In this document: one piece after another, positions 55,659-64,000 of the stretch
Layout of the letters: every line of letters starts with the position of its first letter
Numbering within the stretch: position 1 is the stretch's first letter
Source of the DNA: JAEUIX01 sp046156035
Lineage (GTDB): Bacteria; Planctomycetota; Phycisphaerae; Phycisphaerales; UBA1924
Direction of reading: 5' to 3'
Assembly: GCA_046156035.1 (NCBI GenBank)
Contig: JBJXEW010000028.1
Span: 62,001-126,000, forward strand
DNA length: 64,000 bases
Made by a program: the position numbers and the translations under genes
Notes under the pieces: generated by a model
Told to the model about the DNA's origin: nothing
What the model saw: the letters and a program-made list of their open reading frames with translations, nothing else
Database searches by the model: none

Positions 55659-58109
55659 TCAGGCCGCCTGCTTGAATATCGGTTCGCCGGCACAGGGCCT
55701 CATCCACCGGGAGCAGGCGGCGATGAGCATTTTCTTGTCGATGGGCTTGCTGGCATAATCGTTGCAACCCGCAGTCAGGCACCTGTCGCGGTCTCCGGTC
55801 AGGGCGTGGGCCGTGAGGGCGACGATGGGCAGCGTGTCTCCTCGTTGGCGGAGTGTTTGAGCCAGTGTGTACCCGTCCATCTCCGGCATCTGCATATCGG
55901 TGAGGAGCAGGTCGTAGGGCCGACCTGCCGCGGCCGCGGCATCCAGCATCTCCAGGGCGATACGCCCGTTGTCGGCGACGCCGATGGTGGCGCCCGCCTT
56001 CTTGAGATGAAACGAGATCAATCGCTGGTTGTCGGGGCCGTCCTCTGCCAGCAGAATGTGGCCCGTGAGTTTGAGCGACTCTCCCGTGGCGGTCGCCGGA
56101 ACGACCGGAGGTTTGGCCACGTCTGCGAACGTCGCGCACCCGGCGATCGGCCGAAGAGGCAGATCGATCCGGAAGCACGAACCCTGGCCCGGCACCGAGC
56201 GGAGCAGCGTGACTTCGCCGCCCATGAGCCGGGCCAACCGCTGGCTGATGACGAGGCCCAGGCCCGTGCCGCCGAACTTGCGGGTCACGGTGGTGTCCGC
56301 CTGGCCGAAGGCGACAAACAGCTGACGCGCCTGCTCCGCGTCCATCCCTGCGCCGGTGTCCTCCACGTCGATCACCAGCCGCATCGGCCCCTCTGCGTCG
56401 CCGGCAGCCACGGTGGCCCTGAGCGTGACGGCCCCGGCGTCGGTGAACTTCACCGCGTTGCCCGTCAGGTTCATGAGGATCTGACGCAAGCGTGTGGGAT
56501 CGGACAGCACACGCCGGGGCAGGGGCGTGGTCAGCACGACGGAGAGCGCGACGCCCTTGCCGTCGGCCCTTGCCTGCATGAGCGATACGACGTCGTGGAG
56601 CACCGCGGGCAGGTCGGTCTCGGTCGCCTCCACCGTCATCCGGTCTGCCTCGATCTTCGAGAGGTCAAGGATGTCGTTGATCACCGCCAGAAGGTGCTGG
56701 CCCGCGTTGTTGATCGTCTCGATCGCCTGGAGGCGCGACGACGGCGCGGCCGTGATGTCCCCGTCTTCACGGAGCAGGTCGGCAAACCCCAGGATCGCGG
56801 TGAGCGGTGTCCGGATCTCGTGGCTCATGTTCGCGAGGAACTCGCTCTTGGCCCGGCTGGCCGCCTGCGCGGCTGCGTGGGCCACGAGCAGGCGTTGCTC
56901 TGCGCGTTTGCGCTCGGTGATATCAGTGCGGATGGAGACGTACTTCTCCGCGCGGCCGTCGGCGCCGATGAAGGGCGCGATGATGGTGTCTACCCAGTAC
57001 AGCGAGCCGTCCTTGGCGCGATTGCAGACCTCGTCGTTCCAGACCGCGCCCGGATCGTGCGCGCCGTGGGCCTCCAAAGCCCGGTTTGGGGCCTCTCCAG
57101 GCCGTCCGTGGCCATCCCCGGGCTGCCCGTCGCCCCCAGCGCCCGATCCGTGGGCACCGTTGGATCCCGCGACCATGCGCCACATATCCGCCCAGAACGC
57201 CTTGGGGTGGTAGCCGGAGTTGAGAATCCGGTGGTTCTGCCCGATCAGTTCTTCGCGGCTGTACCCGCTGATGCGGCAGAACAGGTCGTTGACGTCGATG
57301 ATCCGCCCGGACGTGTCCGTGACCGACACGATCGAGTGCTGATCGACCGTGCTGCGCAGGGCCTGGGCCTCGCGCAGGGCCGCCTCGGCGCGGTCCTTGG
57401 CCGCGGCTAGGTCTGTGGTCATGGCTTGGGCGAGCTGGACCGCACGCGATCTGGCGCGGCCCAGCGTCCAGACAAGGCCCGCCACCATCGAAGCGAGCAG
57501 CGCGCTACCCGTGGCGATGAGGCCCGGCGCGTAGGCCGAGTTCAGTTCACGGGCCGCGCCGGCTTCGGTGGCCTGTGCGAACGCGTTGGCCCGAACCACC
57601 AGTTCGTCAATCGCGGCCCGGTGCAGCGCGTAGGCCCCGGCCATCTCGCCGCGCAACAGGGCGGTCGCCTCCGGGCGCCTGCCCTCGCGCATCAGCGGAA
57701 CCAGGCGCGAGCGGGCGAGATCGAAGAAGCGAGCCGCCGGGGCCCGGGAGCGCACCAGCATCAACTCACGCATGGGGCCGGGTTCGAGGTGCGTGCTCCA
57801 GTACGCCTGCCGCGCCTCATACTCCGCTTCCAACGCCTGCAACCTGCCGGCCAGGGCATCAACCTGATCGATGTTGCTCGCATCGGCGAGGAGCATGGTG
57901 GTGAGGTAGCTCTCGATGATGTACTCGGGCGGTGGAAGAATGTCCGCCACCACATCCTTGCCGACGATGATCTGGGCGTAGAGCGGTCCGTTGACCTTGA
58001 TCCGGTCCACCATCCGCCACACCAGCCCGCCGAAGACCGCGCACCCAAGGCCGATGCAGCCGATCAGGAGCGTGAGCTTCAGGCCGAGGTGTTCGCGTGG
58101 GGGTGTCAT
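55659..58109 (-). CDS. Hybrid sensor histidine kinase (PAS, HisKA, HATPase, REC)
   Basis: 816 residues. TM1 about 10-31, a ~165-residue periplasmic sensor rich in helix (IDQVDALAGRLQALEAEYEAR), TM2 about 197-217. PAS domain 250-397: SGRIIDVNDLFCRISGYSREELIGQNHRILNSG ... EVCNRAKDGSLYWVDTIIAPF. An unusual Gly/His/Pro-rich ~43-residue insert (about 315-357) interrupts this PAS. HisKA: SHEIRTPL with His430; N-box NLTGNAVKF, G1/G2 VEDTGAGMD, GGTGLGLVI. REC 684-800: phosphoacceptor D738 (LLLTDMQMPEMDG), Lys in ASKPID. It would phosphorylate its own REC or the partner HDOD regulator. Membrane-bound. Confidence 0.92.
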   Translation of the reverse strand: MTPPREHLGLKLTLLIGCIGLGCAVFGGLVWRMVDRIKVNGPLYAQIIVGKDVVADILPPPEYIIESYLTTMLLADASNIDQVDALAGRLQALEAEYEARQAYWSTHLEPGPMRELMLVRSRAPAARFFDLARSRLVPLMREGRRPEATALLRGEMAGAYALHRAAIDELVVRANAFAQATEAGAARELNSAYAPGLIATGSALLASMVAGLVWTLGRARSRAVQLAQAMTTDLAAAKDRAEAALREAQALRSTVDQHSIVSVTDTSGRIIDVNDLFCRISGYSREELIGQNHRILNSGYHPKAFWADMWRMVAGSNGAHGSGAGGDGQPGDGHGRPGEAPNRALEAHGAHDPGAVWNDEVCNRAKDGSLYWVDTIIAPFIGADGRAEKYVSIRTDITERKRAEQRLLVAHAAAQAASRAKSEFLANMSHEIRTPLTAILGFADLLREDGDITAAPSSRLQAIETINNAGQHLLAVINDILDLSKIEADRMTVEATETDLPAVLHDVVSLMQARADGKGVALSVVLTTPLPRRVLSDPTRLRQILMNLTGNAVKFTDAGAVTLRATVAAGDAEGPMRLVIDVEDTGAGMDAEQARQLFVAFGQADTTVTRKFGGTGLGLVISQRLARLMGGEVTLLRSVPGQGSCFRIDLPLRPIAGCATFADVAKPPVVPATATGESLKLTGHILLAEDGPDNQRLISFHLKKAGATIGVADNGRIALEMLDAAAAAGRPYDLLLTDMQMPEMDGYTLAQTLRQRGDTLPIVALTAHALTGDRDRCLTAGCNDYASKPIDKKMLIAACSRWMRPCAGEPIFKQAA

Positions 58110-58136
58110 GTGTGGGTTCTGGTGTCGGGAACTCGC

Positions 58137-59141
58137 CTAGAACGCGAGCGATACGCCCACCGTCCCGATCACCTCGAAGCGATCGTCGTTGTTGAACGAG
58201 CGTGTTGCATCACCCAGAAACAGACACTGCACACCCGCGCGGAGCGTCCACACGCCCCCGGTGGTGTCCGGGTTCAGCGGCAGAGATGCCTGGGCCCCGA
58301 CGCTGGCGAAACCGAACGCGTCGTTCTCGCCGTTGGCCCCCTCGTAGTAGTTGCTCAGGCTCAGCCCGACCGACACGGGGAACGAGGCCTCGATGCCCTT
58401 GGCCGCCCCGGCATCGAAGGAGAACCCCGGCGCAACACCTAACTGCAGGTACACGCCATTGCGGCCGCCGTCGGTGGCGTTGGAGCCGGTCTCGATGCCC
58501 AGGACCGCGCTGGGCTGGAGCGACCATTCCCCCAGGAACTCCGAATCGTCGAAGGCCACGGTGAAGACCAACTCTTCGATGGTCCCGAACACGTTCGAGG
58601 GGCTGGTGTAGAAGTAGTATCGCGCCCCACACGCCCACGGCCCGACGGAGAGGTCGGCGCCCGCGTAGTAGTCGGCTTCGTACCAGTACTTGCCAAAGCC
58701 GTCCTCACCGGCCGCGCCGGTGGCTTCGCTGTGGAACGAGTGCCACGTGCCGAGGGCGAGCGAGAGCGTCGCGTCATCGAACGTGCCGAGGTCCAAGACG
58801 CCGTCCGCGTACGGCTGGATGATGAGGCCGGACGCCTCTTGGCGGAATCCGCGGAAGAAATAGGCGTTGGTCCAATCCACTGCGAGCGTGAGGTGAAACG
58901 GGGATGCTTCGGGGGCGGCGGGCACTGCTGGTTCGCCGGGGGCCAACCCGGATGCAACGGCCGGGGTCTTGGGCGATTTGGGTTGCGAGCCCACGTTGGG
59001 GCCCAACTCCGCTTCGCGTGTATCGGCCGAGGCGAGCGGGGTGTTGTCGATGGGCGAGCCGCTCTGGGCCAGGGTGCTTGGTACAAGGGCGAGGCACGCC
59101 GCGACGACTACGCCCGAGCCGGTTCGTGTGTGGTTGGTCAT
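58137..59141 (-). CDS. Predicted outer-membrane beta-barrel protein
   Basis: 334 residues from ATG 59139-59141. Signal peptide about 1-26 (ALVPSTLAQS), then a Pro/Ala/Ser-rich linker (30-75) and ~255 residues of alternating strands with aromatic girdles: LTLAVDWTNAYFFRGFRQ, LGTWHSFHS, YWYEADYYAGADLSVG, ACGARYYFYTSPSN, ELVFTVAFDDSE, SVGLSLSNYYEGANG, ending WTLRAGVQCLFLGDATR... and a final strand with C-terminal Phe (VIGTVGVSLAF). A terminal Phe is the usual barrel assembly signal. The substrate is unknown. Lies 27 bases upstream of the kinase gene (same strand), so may be co-expressed with the signalling pair. Confidence 0.78.
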   Translation of the reverse strand: MTNHTRTGSGVVVAACLALVPSTLAQSGSPIDNTPLASADTREAELGPNVGSQPKSPKTPAVASGLAPGEPAVPAAPEASPFHLTLAVDWTNAYFFRGFRQEASGLIIQPYADGVLDLGTFDDATLSLALGTWHSFHSEATGAAGEDGFGKYWYEADYYAGADLSVGPWACGARYYFYTSPSNVFGTIEELVFTVAFDDSEFLGEWSLQPSAVLGIETGSNATDGGRNGVYLQLGVAPGFSFDAGAAKGIEASFPVSVGLSLSNYYEGANGENDAFGFASVGAQASLPLNPDTTGGVWTLRAGVQCLFLGDATRSFNNDDRFEVIGTVGVSLAF

Positions 59142-59444
59142 GGCGTGCTCACAACGGTCAGGGTGGATGCCATCACGACCGCGGGCGGTTGCGATGGCCG
59201 CGCCGATGGGGCCTCCGGGGCCGCATGGACTCATGCGTGGAAACCCGCCGAGCCAAGGGCTGTGTCGTCTCTCAACGGCCGCGTGATTGGGTAAATCCAC
59301 CCAATCGGGCTCAGTTGGCCGTGGTCGCCACGGGGGCGATAACCACTGGCGTGGACGGTCTACAGCCTGCGCGGCTCGGTCGGGCGGCGCGCGGTCTCAG
59401 GCCAGGGGCGTGTTACCGGCTACGCCGCTGCACTTCGACCGTGT
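59142..59444. other. Intergenic region (303 bp) upstream of the barrel gene
   Basis: Contains one notable perfect inverted repeat: GATTGGGT / ACCCAATC (59284-59291 and 59298-59305) with a 6-base spacer, about 140 bases upstream of the barrel start, a candidate operator or transcript-end hairpin of the glucosidase gene. No T-run follows on either strand. No coding frame is convincing. Confidence 0.45.
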
Positions 59445-62291
59445 TCATGACGCGGACTTTGAGTCTTGCTTGTCCACACGCCACCAGACATCGGCGAGCA
59501 GGGGAGCGATGAGGCCCGTCCACCCGGTTTGGTGGTTTGCACCCAGGCCGCGGCCGGTGTCGCCGTGGAAATACTCGTGGAAAAGGATCAGGTCCTTGGA
59601 GTGGGGGCAGGAGTCGAGCAGACGGTCGCCCTGATGGAAGGGGCGCTTGCCGTCTTTGCCGGGCAGGAAGGGCGTGGCGAGTCGCTCGCGCAGGTGATCG
59701 GCCACTTCGGCGAGGTTGCAGGCCTTGCCCGAGCCGGTGGGGCAGTCGATCTGGAAGGCGTTGCCGTAGAAGCGGTGGTAGCGTTCGAGGGATTCGATGA
59801 GGAGGTAGTTGAGGGGGAACCAGATGGGGCCGCGCCAGTTGGAGTTGCCGCCGAAGAGGCCGGTGGTGGATTCTCCGGGCGTGTAATCGACGCGGTACTC
59901 GTTGCCGCTGGCATCGTCGCGGAAGATGTACGGATGGTTCTTGTGGTGCTTGGAGAGGGAGCGCACGCCGAAGGGTGAGAGGAACTCGTTCTCGTCGAGG
60001 ACGTAGCGAAGGACCGAGCGCAGACGCTCGGCGGTGGGGATGGCGAGCAGGCGGTGGGCGTGCGTGGGCTTGTCGTCGCGCACGCAGTAACTGGTGTAGC
60101 CGGCGAGGTCCGGGCGGTTGTCGAGGAACCACTGCATGCGCTTTTTGAACCCGGGGAGGGCGTCGATGGTGGACTCGTGGATCGTTTCGATGGCCATGAT
60201 GGGGAGGATGCCCACCAGCGAGCGCACCCGCAGCGGCAGGGTTTTGCCGGGCAGCACCAACTGGTCGTAGTAGAAGCCGTCCTGATCGTCCCAGAGGCCG
60301 TTGCCGCCGAGGGTGTTGATCGCGTCGGTGATGGCGATGAAGTGCTCGAAGAACTTGGAGGCGATGTCCTCGTAGGCCGGGTTTTCGAGAGCGAGTTCGA
60401 GCGCGATCGAGAGCATGGTGCCGCAGTAGAAGGCCATCCACGCGGTGCCGTCGGCCTGCGCGAGCGTGCCGCCGGTGGGCAGCGGGCGTGAGCGGTCGAA
60501 GACGCCGATGTTGTCAAGCCCGAGGAAGCCGCCGCCGAAGACGTTCTTGCCGTCGGGGTCTTTGCGGTTGACCCACCAGGTGAAGTTGATGAGCAGTTTC
60601 TGGAAAGCGCGTTCGAGGAACGCGCGGTCTCGGTGGCCGGGTGGTGCGGTGATCTTGTAGACGCGCCAGCAGGCCCAGGCGTGCACGGGCGGGTTCACAT
60701 CGCCGAAGGCGAACTCGTACGCGGGGATCTGCCCGTTGGGGTGCATGTACCACTCGCGCAGGAAGAGCAGGAGCTGGTCCTTGGCGAAGGTGGGGTCGAG
60801 TTGGGCGAAGGCGATCATGTGGAACGCCAGGTCCCACGCGGCGTACCAGGGGTACTCCCACTTGTCGGGCATCGAGATGATGTCGCGGTTGAAGAGGTGC
60901 CGCCACTCGTTGTTGCGGCCGCTGCCGCGCGATGCGGGCGGGGGTGGTTGGCTGGGGTCGCCCTTGAGCCAATCGTCAACCACGTAGTAGAAGAACTGTT
61001 TGGACCAGAGGAGCCCGGCGTAGGCCTGGCGTGCGATGACCTTGCGCTCGTCGGGCATGCTCCGGGGCATGCTGGCCGCGTAGAACTCGTCGGCCTCGGC
61101 CAGGCGCGTGGCGAAGATGCGGTCAAACTCGGGACCCAGCGGCTCGGCGCTGGGTGGCGTGGTGGTCTTCCCGGTGCCGTTGAGGCGCAGGCGCACGGTT
61201 TGGGAGGTGCCCGGCGGGAGGGTGAGGGGGTAGTGCGCGGCAACTTTGGTGCCCCGCCGGGCAGGGTTCACGGCGCCGGGTTCGCCATGTACGAGGTAGC
61301 GGTCGAAGGCGTCCTTCACATAGGGTGTCGGGTTGGGGGTGTTGTAGAGGCGTTCGAGGTTGGTGTCGTTCTCGGTGAAGAGGAGGGTGGGGGCGTGCGC
61401 TGGAGCGACCGCCGATGCGCCCTTGCGCGGGCCCGGCGCGGCAGAGGCCGCGCGGGGGGTCTCCTTTTTCTCGGTGAACCACCGGAAAGTTCCCAGCGTG
61501 GGGTGTTCGGCGACCACGCTGAACTCGTCGCGGGCCTTGAGGTCGGGCTTGCCTTCGTAGCCCTCGTGCGTGCGCCCCCAACTCCAGGTGTTGCGGAACC
61601 ACAGCGTGGGCAGCAGGTGGAGCGTGGCCTCCTGCGTGGAGCGGTTGGTGACGGTGATGCGGATCAGCAGGTCGTCGGGCCCGGCCTTGGCGTACTCGGC
61701 CTGGACATCAAAGTAGTGGCCGTGGTCGAAGACGCCGGTGTCGGCCAGTTCAAACTCGCCGTCGGCACGCGAGCGTGTGCGCGACTGTTCGGCGAGGGTG
61801 GCGTAGGGGAAGGCATCGATGGGGTACTTGTACAGGGCCTTCATATAGGAGTGGGTCGGGGTCGAGTCGATGTAGAAGTAGTGCTCCTTCACGTCCTCGG
61901 CGCAGTTGCCCTCCGGGCCGGTCAGGCCGAAGAGGCGTTCCTTGATGATGGGGTCGCGTCCGTTCCACACGGCCAGCGCAAAGCACAGGCGGCATTCGCG
62001 GTCGGAGATGCCCAGAAGACCGTCCTCGCCCCAGCGATAGGCGCGGCTGCGGGCGTGGTCGTGAGAGAAGTACGACCAGCAGGAACCATCGGGCGAGTAG
62101 TCTTCGCGCACGGTGCCCCACTGTCGCTCGGAGAGGTACGGGCCCCAGCGCTTCCAGTTGGCCAGGCGCTGCGCATCGGCGGCGAGTCGTCTGGACTCGG
62201 CCGGGATGGAGAACCTCTCGTCTGCCGCGGGCGTCGGGTTGGCGGGCTGGAGAGTCGGCCGGGCCGAGGGGGTGGTTTGCTTGGTGGCCAT
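59445..62291 (-). CDS. Large GH63/MGH1-like glycoside hydrolase
   Basis: 948 residues from ATG 62289-62291. The open frame goes 59 codons further up, but those residues are low complexity. An N-terminal beta domain (residues ~20-330: LANWKRWGPYLSERQWGTVREDYSPDGSCWSYFSHDHARSRAYRWGEDGLLGI) leads to an (alpha/alpha)6 barrel: WRHLFNRDIISMPDKWEYPWYAAWDLAFHMIAFAQLDP, AYEFAFGDVNPPVHAWA, NWRGPIWFPLNYLL and FHEYFHGDTGRGLGANHQTGWTG. Catalytic acids are expected at Asp of AWDLAFH and Glu of HEYFHG. GH63 and MGH1-type enzymes hydrolyse alpha-glucosides, including mannosylglycerate or glucosylglycerate. No signal peptide, so cytoplasmic. Substrate not fixed. Confidence 0.85.
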   Translation of the reverse strand: MATKQTTPSARPTLQPANPTPAADERFSIPAESRRLAADAQRLANWKRWGPYLSERQWGTVREDYSPDGSCWSYFSHDHARSRAYRWGEDGLLGISDRECRLCFALAVWNGRDPIIKERLFGLTGPEGNCAEDVKEHYFYIDSTPTHSYMKALYKYPIDAFPYATLAEQSRTRSRADGEFELADTGVFDHGHYFDVQAEYAKAGPDDLLIRITVTNRSTQEATLHLLPTLWFRNTWSWGRTHEGYEGKPDLKARDEFSVVAEHPTLGTFRWFTEKKETPRAASAAPGPRKGASAVAPAHAPTLLFTENDTNLERLYNTPNPTPYVKDAFDRYLVHGEPGAVNPARRGTKVAAHYPLTLPPGTSQTVRLRLNGTGKTTTPPSAEPLGPEFDRIFATRLAEADEFYAASMPRSMPDERKVIARQAYAGLLWSKQFFYYVVDDWLKGDPSQPPPPASRGSGRNNEWRHLFNRDIISMPDKWEYPWYAAWDLAFHMIAFAQLDPTFAKDQLLLFLREWYMHPNGQIPAYEFAFGDVNPPVHAWACWRVYKITAPPGHRDRAFLERAFQKLLINFTWWVNRKDPDGKNVFGGGFLGLDNIGVFDRSRPLPTGGTLAQADGTAWMAFYCGTMLSIALELALENPAYEDIASKFFEHFIAITDAINTLGGNGLWDDQDGFYYDQLVLPGKTLPLRVRSLVGILPIMAIETIHESTIDALPGFKKRMQWFLDNRPDLAGYTSYCVRDDKPTHAHRLLAIPTAERLRSVLRYVLDENEFLSPFGVRSLSKHHKNHPYIFRDDASGNEYRVDYTPGESTTGLFGGNSNWRGPIWFPLNYLLIESLERYHRFYGNAFQIDCPTGSGKACNLAEVADHLRERLATPFLPGKDGKRPFHQGDRLLDSCPHSKDLILFHEYFHGDTGRGLGANHQTGWTGLIAPLLADVWWRVDKQDSKSAS

Positions 62292-62509
62292 GGGTCTGCT
62301 GATTGTGGCGACGAACGGCTGTGGACGCAAGCGGCGTGGACCCAGAGACCGTAGACTCATGCCTGTGGTTTCCGGTTGGCTTGCATTCGGGCGGGCGGGC
62401 CGAGGCTTGCGCGCTGGCATAAGGAACGATCGCTGGAGGGCCTGCTTGTGAAGGTTCGGGTCACCCAATCTGGTCGGCGGGGCACGGCGGGTGGGAGGAT
62501 CGTCGCCGC

Positions 62510-64000
62510 ATGAGCCAGGAAAGGCGGAAAGAGAACAAGTTTATCGTGTACACCGACATTGTCGGGCACACGAAGATGTTCGGCCGCGTGGGCGCGGCCT
62601 TCCGCGCCATGCGCGAGCGGCACGACGAGTTGTTTGTGAGCGCGGCCAAGCAGTACGCCCCCCAGGCGGTGGTGAAGGGCACGGGCGACGGGTTTTATGC
62701 CGCGATGGACGACGTGGGCGCGGCGGTGGAGACGGCCCTGGCCTTCAGGAGGTCTTTGGCGACCGAAGACTGGGACAAACTTCTCCCCCCCGAGAAGCGG
62801 ACACCGGACAACTACATCAAGGCCCGCGTGGGGATTCACAGCGGCTTGGTGAACGTGGTGTACGACGACCTGAAGGCCATCGACTTCGACGGCCAGCCAC
62901 GCTCGATCACCGACAAGGTGATGAGCATGGCGGTGGGGAACCAGGTGCTGGTGACGCGGCAGGTGCGCGACCAGGGGCAGGTGAACCTGTCTCGGCGCGA
63001 TGAGATGGAGTGGAAGAAGTTCGGCGAGTACAAACTGCGCGAGGTGGTGGACACGGTCGAGATCTGGGGGCTGGGCGAGGGTGAACTCGGGATCGGCCCC
63101 AAGCCTGCGCAGCCGCCCGAGCACCGGGTGATCGTGTTCGCCACGATCCACGATTATTCCAGCGTGGCGGAGGCCGCGGGCCCGGAGTACGACGCGCTCA
63201 AGGACAAGTGGGACGCGGCGTTTGACGGGGCGGTGGCGGCGCACGCGAAGGACACGTTTGTGAAGCGGCTGCCCGACGGGAGTTTGGCGGCGTTCAAGAA
63301 CGCGATGGACGCGGTGCGCGCGTCGCGCGATTTCCGGCGCGCGATGAAGATCGCGATGAAGAACGAGAAACTCCAGTTGCAGCCCAAGGTGGCCCTGGAC
63401 AGCGGTCTGGTGACGTTCGACTATGAGGCGAACCGGGCCGTGGACGTGCGCGATCAGCCCGTGAACATCGCGGCCAAGGTGTGCAAGACGGGCCTGAGCG
63501 CGGCGTGGCAGTTGATCCTCTCCCGCCCGGTGCGTGAGGACGCGTTCCAGAACCTGCCCGAGCGTGAAGAGTACAAGTGGGTGTGCATCGGGCGCAAGGC
63601 CGTGCCGGGCGAGCCCGAGCCGGTGGAACTGTGGGATTTTCAGGACATTCAGAGCAAGAGCGAGACCCGCACGGTGATGTGGGTGGATGCGAAGAACGTT
63701 CACGATGCCCTGCGCGTGCTGCCGCACATCTACCAGCGCTTCAGCCAGCGGCTTGAGGACCTGGTGCGGGAGATGATCACGCGGCGGACGGAGGAGCCGT
63801 GGATCCTCACGACCGAGCACGGCGTGGCCGCGGCGTTCAAGGACCCGGTGGAGGCTGTGGCGGGGGCCATCGACCTGCGTGACGTGGCCACGAAGGAGGA
63901 GTGGGAGCGGTTCCTCACGGGCTTCTCGCGAGGCAGCCGCACCGACAACCTCATCCGCATCGCGGTGCACCAGGGGCCGATGCGGATCACGTTTGAGGAC
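62510..64000 (+). CDS. Multi-domain class III nucleotidyl cyclase homologue (cut by window edge)
   Basis: At least 497 residues from ATG 62510 (GGGAGGA upstream), open to the last base. Three cyclase-like domains in tandem. Domain 1 (about 8-190): VYTDIVGHTKMF (D16), VVKGTGDGFYAAM (K56, D60), ARVGIHSGLVN; so both metal Asp and the base Lys are in place, but the Asn-Arg transition-state pair is lacking (ITDKVMSMA). Domain 2 (about 205-378): degenerate first motif (FATIHDYS), LPDGSLAAF, ALDSGLV, then PVNIAAKVCKTG (Asn319, Lys in place of Arg). Domain 3 (about 388-): WVDAKNV, TTEHGVAAAFK, RIAVHQGPM, incomplete. No membrane segment. Divergent from the glucosidase gene, 218 bases between. Confidence 0.82.
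   Translation, partial: MSQERRKENKFIVYTDIVGHTKMFGRVGAAFRAMRERHDELFVSAAKQYAPQAVVKGTGDGFYAAMDDVGAAVETALAFRRSLATEDWDKLLPPEKRTPDNYIKARVGIHSGLVNVVYDDLKAIDFDGQPRSITDKVMSMAVGNQVLVTRQVRDQGQVNLSRRDEMEWKKFGEYKLREVVDTVEIWGLGEGELGIGPKPAQPPEHRVIVFATIHDYSSVAEAAGPEYDALKDKWDAAFDGAVAAHAKDTFVKRLPDGSLAAFKNAMDAVRASRDFRRAMKIAMKNEKLQLQPKVALDSGLVTFDYEANRAVDVRDQPVNIAAKVCKTGLSAAWQLILSRPVREDAFQNLPEREEYKWVCIGRKAVPGEPEPVELWDFQDIQSKSETRTVMWVDAKNVHDALRVLPHIYQRFSQRLEDLVREMITRRTEEPWILTTEHGVAAAFKDPVEAVAGAIDLRDVATKEEWERFLTGFSRGSRTDNLIRIAVHQGPMRITFED

Noticed and set aside
53704..56178. Extension of the REC-HDOD frame into the kinase gene
   Set aside because: The REC domain starts right at ATG 55651-55653, just after the kinase stop, so no fusion is needed.
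1..64000. tRNA, rRNA, tmRNA or riboswitch genes
   Set aside because: No cloverleaf, rRNA-like stretch or known riboswitch core was recognised by reading; an Infernal/tRNAscan run would settle it.

Overview
The window reads as a chromosomal segment of a high-GC Gram-negative bacterium, most probably a planctomycete of the Phycisphaerae. Support comes from several exported proteins with short PEP-CTERM-like tails of the form PTPGxA + hydrophobic helix + Arg-rich end, GTG/TTG starts, frequent ATGA/GTGA gene overlaps, and gene types usual in that phylum. No tRNA, rRNA, CRISPR array, insertion sequence or phage gene was seen. The taxonomic assignment is an inference, not a measurement.

Layout: 1-5.6 kb: exported proteins, an HD-GYP protein, a membrane glycosyltransferase and NAD(P)HX epimerase. 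5.7-12.9 kb: housekeeping genes (bifunctional nuclease family protein, TruD, HAD phosphatase, acyl-CoA desaturase, FAH-family enzyme, sorted metalloprotease, cupin, SmpB, an ATP synthase epsilon subunit away from other atp genes). 12.9-17.8 kb: an orphan FecCD permease, PTS EIIA, polyprenyl synthase and DXS (isoprenoid precursor supply). 17.9-19.5 kb: two sorted exported proteins. 19.9-27.7 kb: LMW phosphatase, RpiB, peroxiredoxin, a less GC-rich PD-(D/E)XK nuclease, class IV aminotransferase, PriA, CarA. 27.8-43.3 kb: a type II secretion operon (gspE, F, G, H, I, J, K, L, M, a C/P-like adaptor, D, then a lipoprotein) with most genes overlapping by 4 nt. 43.5-47.0 kb: three paralogous exported proteins with the same sorting tail, each followed by its own terminator (best for the third). 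47.2-48.6 kb: rhodanese and lipoprotein. 48.7-52.3 kb: livHMGF-type ABC transporter without a binding protein. 52.3-59.1 kb: a nuclease-like ORFan, FliN-like protein, a hybrid histidine kinase with a REC-HDOD partner, and a predicted outer-membrane barrel. 59.4-62.3 kb: a large GH63/MGH1-like glucosidase. 62.5-64 kb: a multi-domain nucleotidyl cyclase running off the edge.

The most distinctive signal outside genes is a set of short-period tandem arrays (7- or 8-bp units) placed directly after stop codons. In three places (smpB/atpC, gspE/gspF, gspF/gspG) the array has an inverted partner, predicting long hairpins; in gspG the partner arm is itself read as the prepilin leader, and in livG the stop codon lies inside the array. 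Further structured elements are an 80-bp near-perfect palindrome (47079-47158), an element with inverted termini between priA and an aminotransferase gene, and a 28-bp palindrome inside that aminotransferase gene.

How the genes may work together: the secretion operon and the sorted exported proteins are the window's main theme and sit side by side, but a transport link is only an inference. The hybrid kinase and the REC-HDOD protein form a likely signalling pair.
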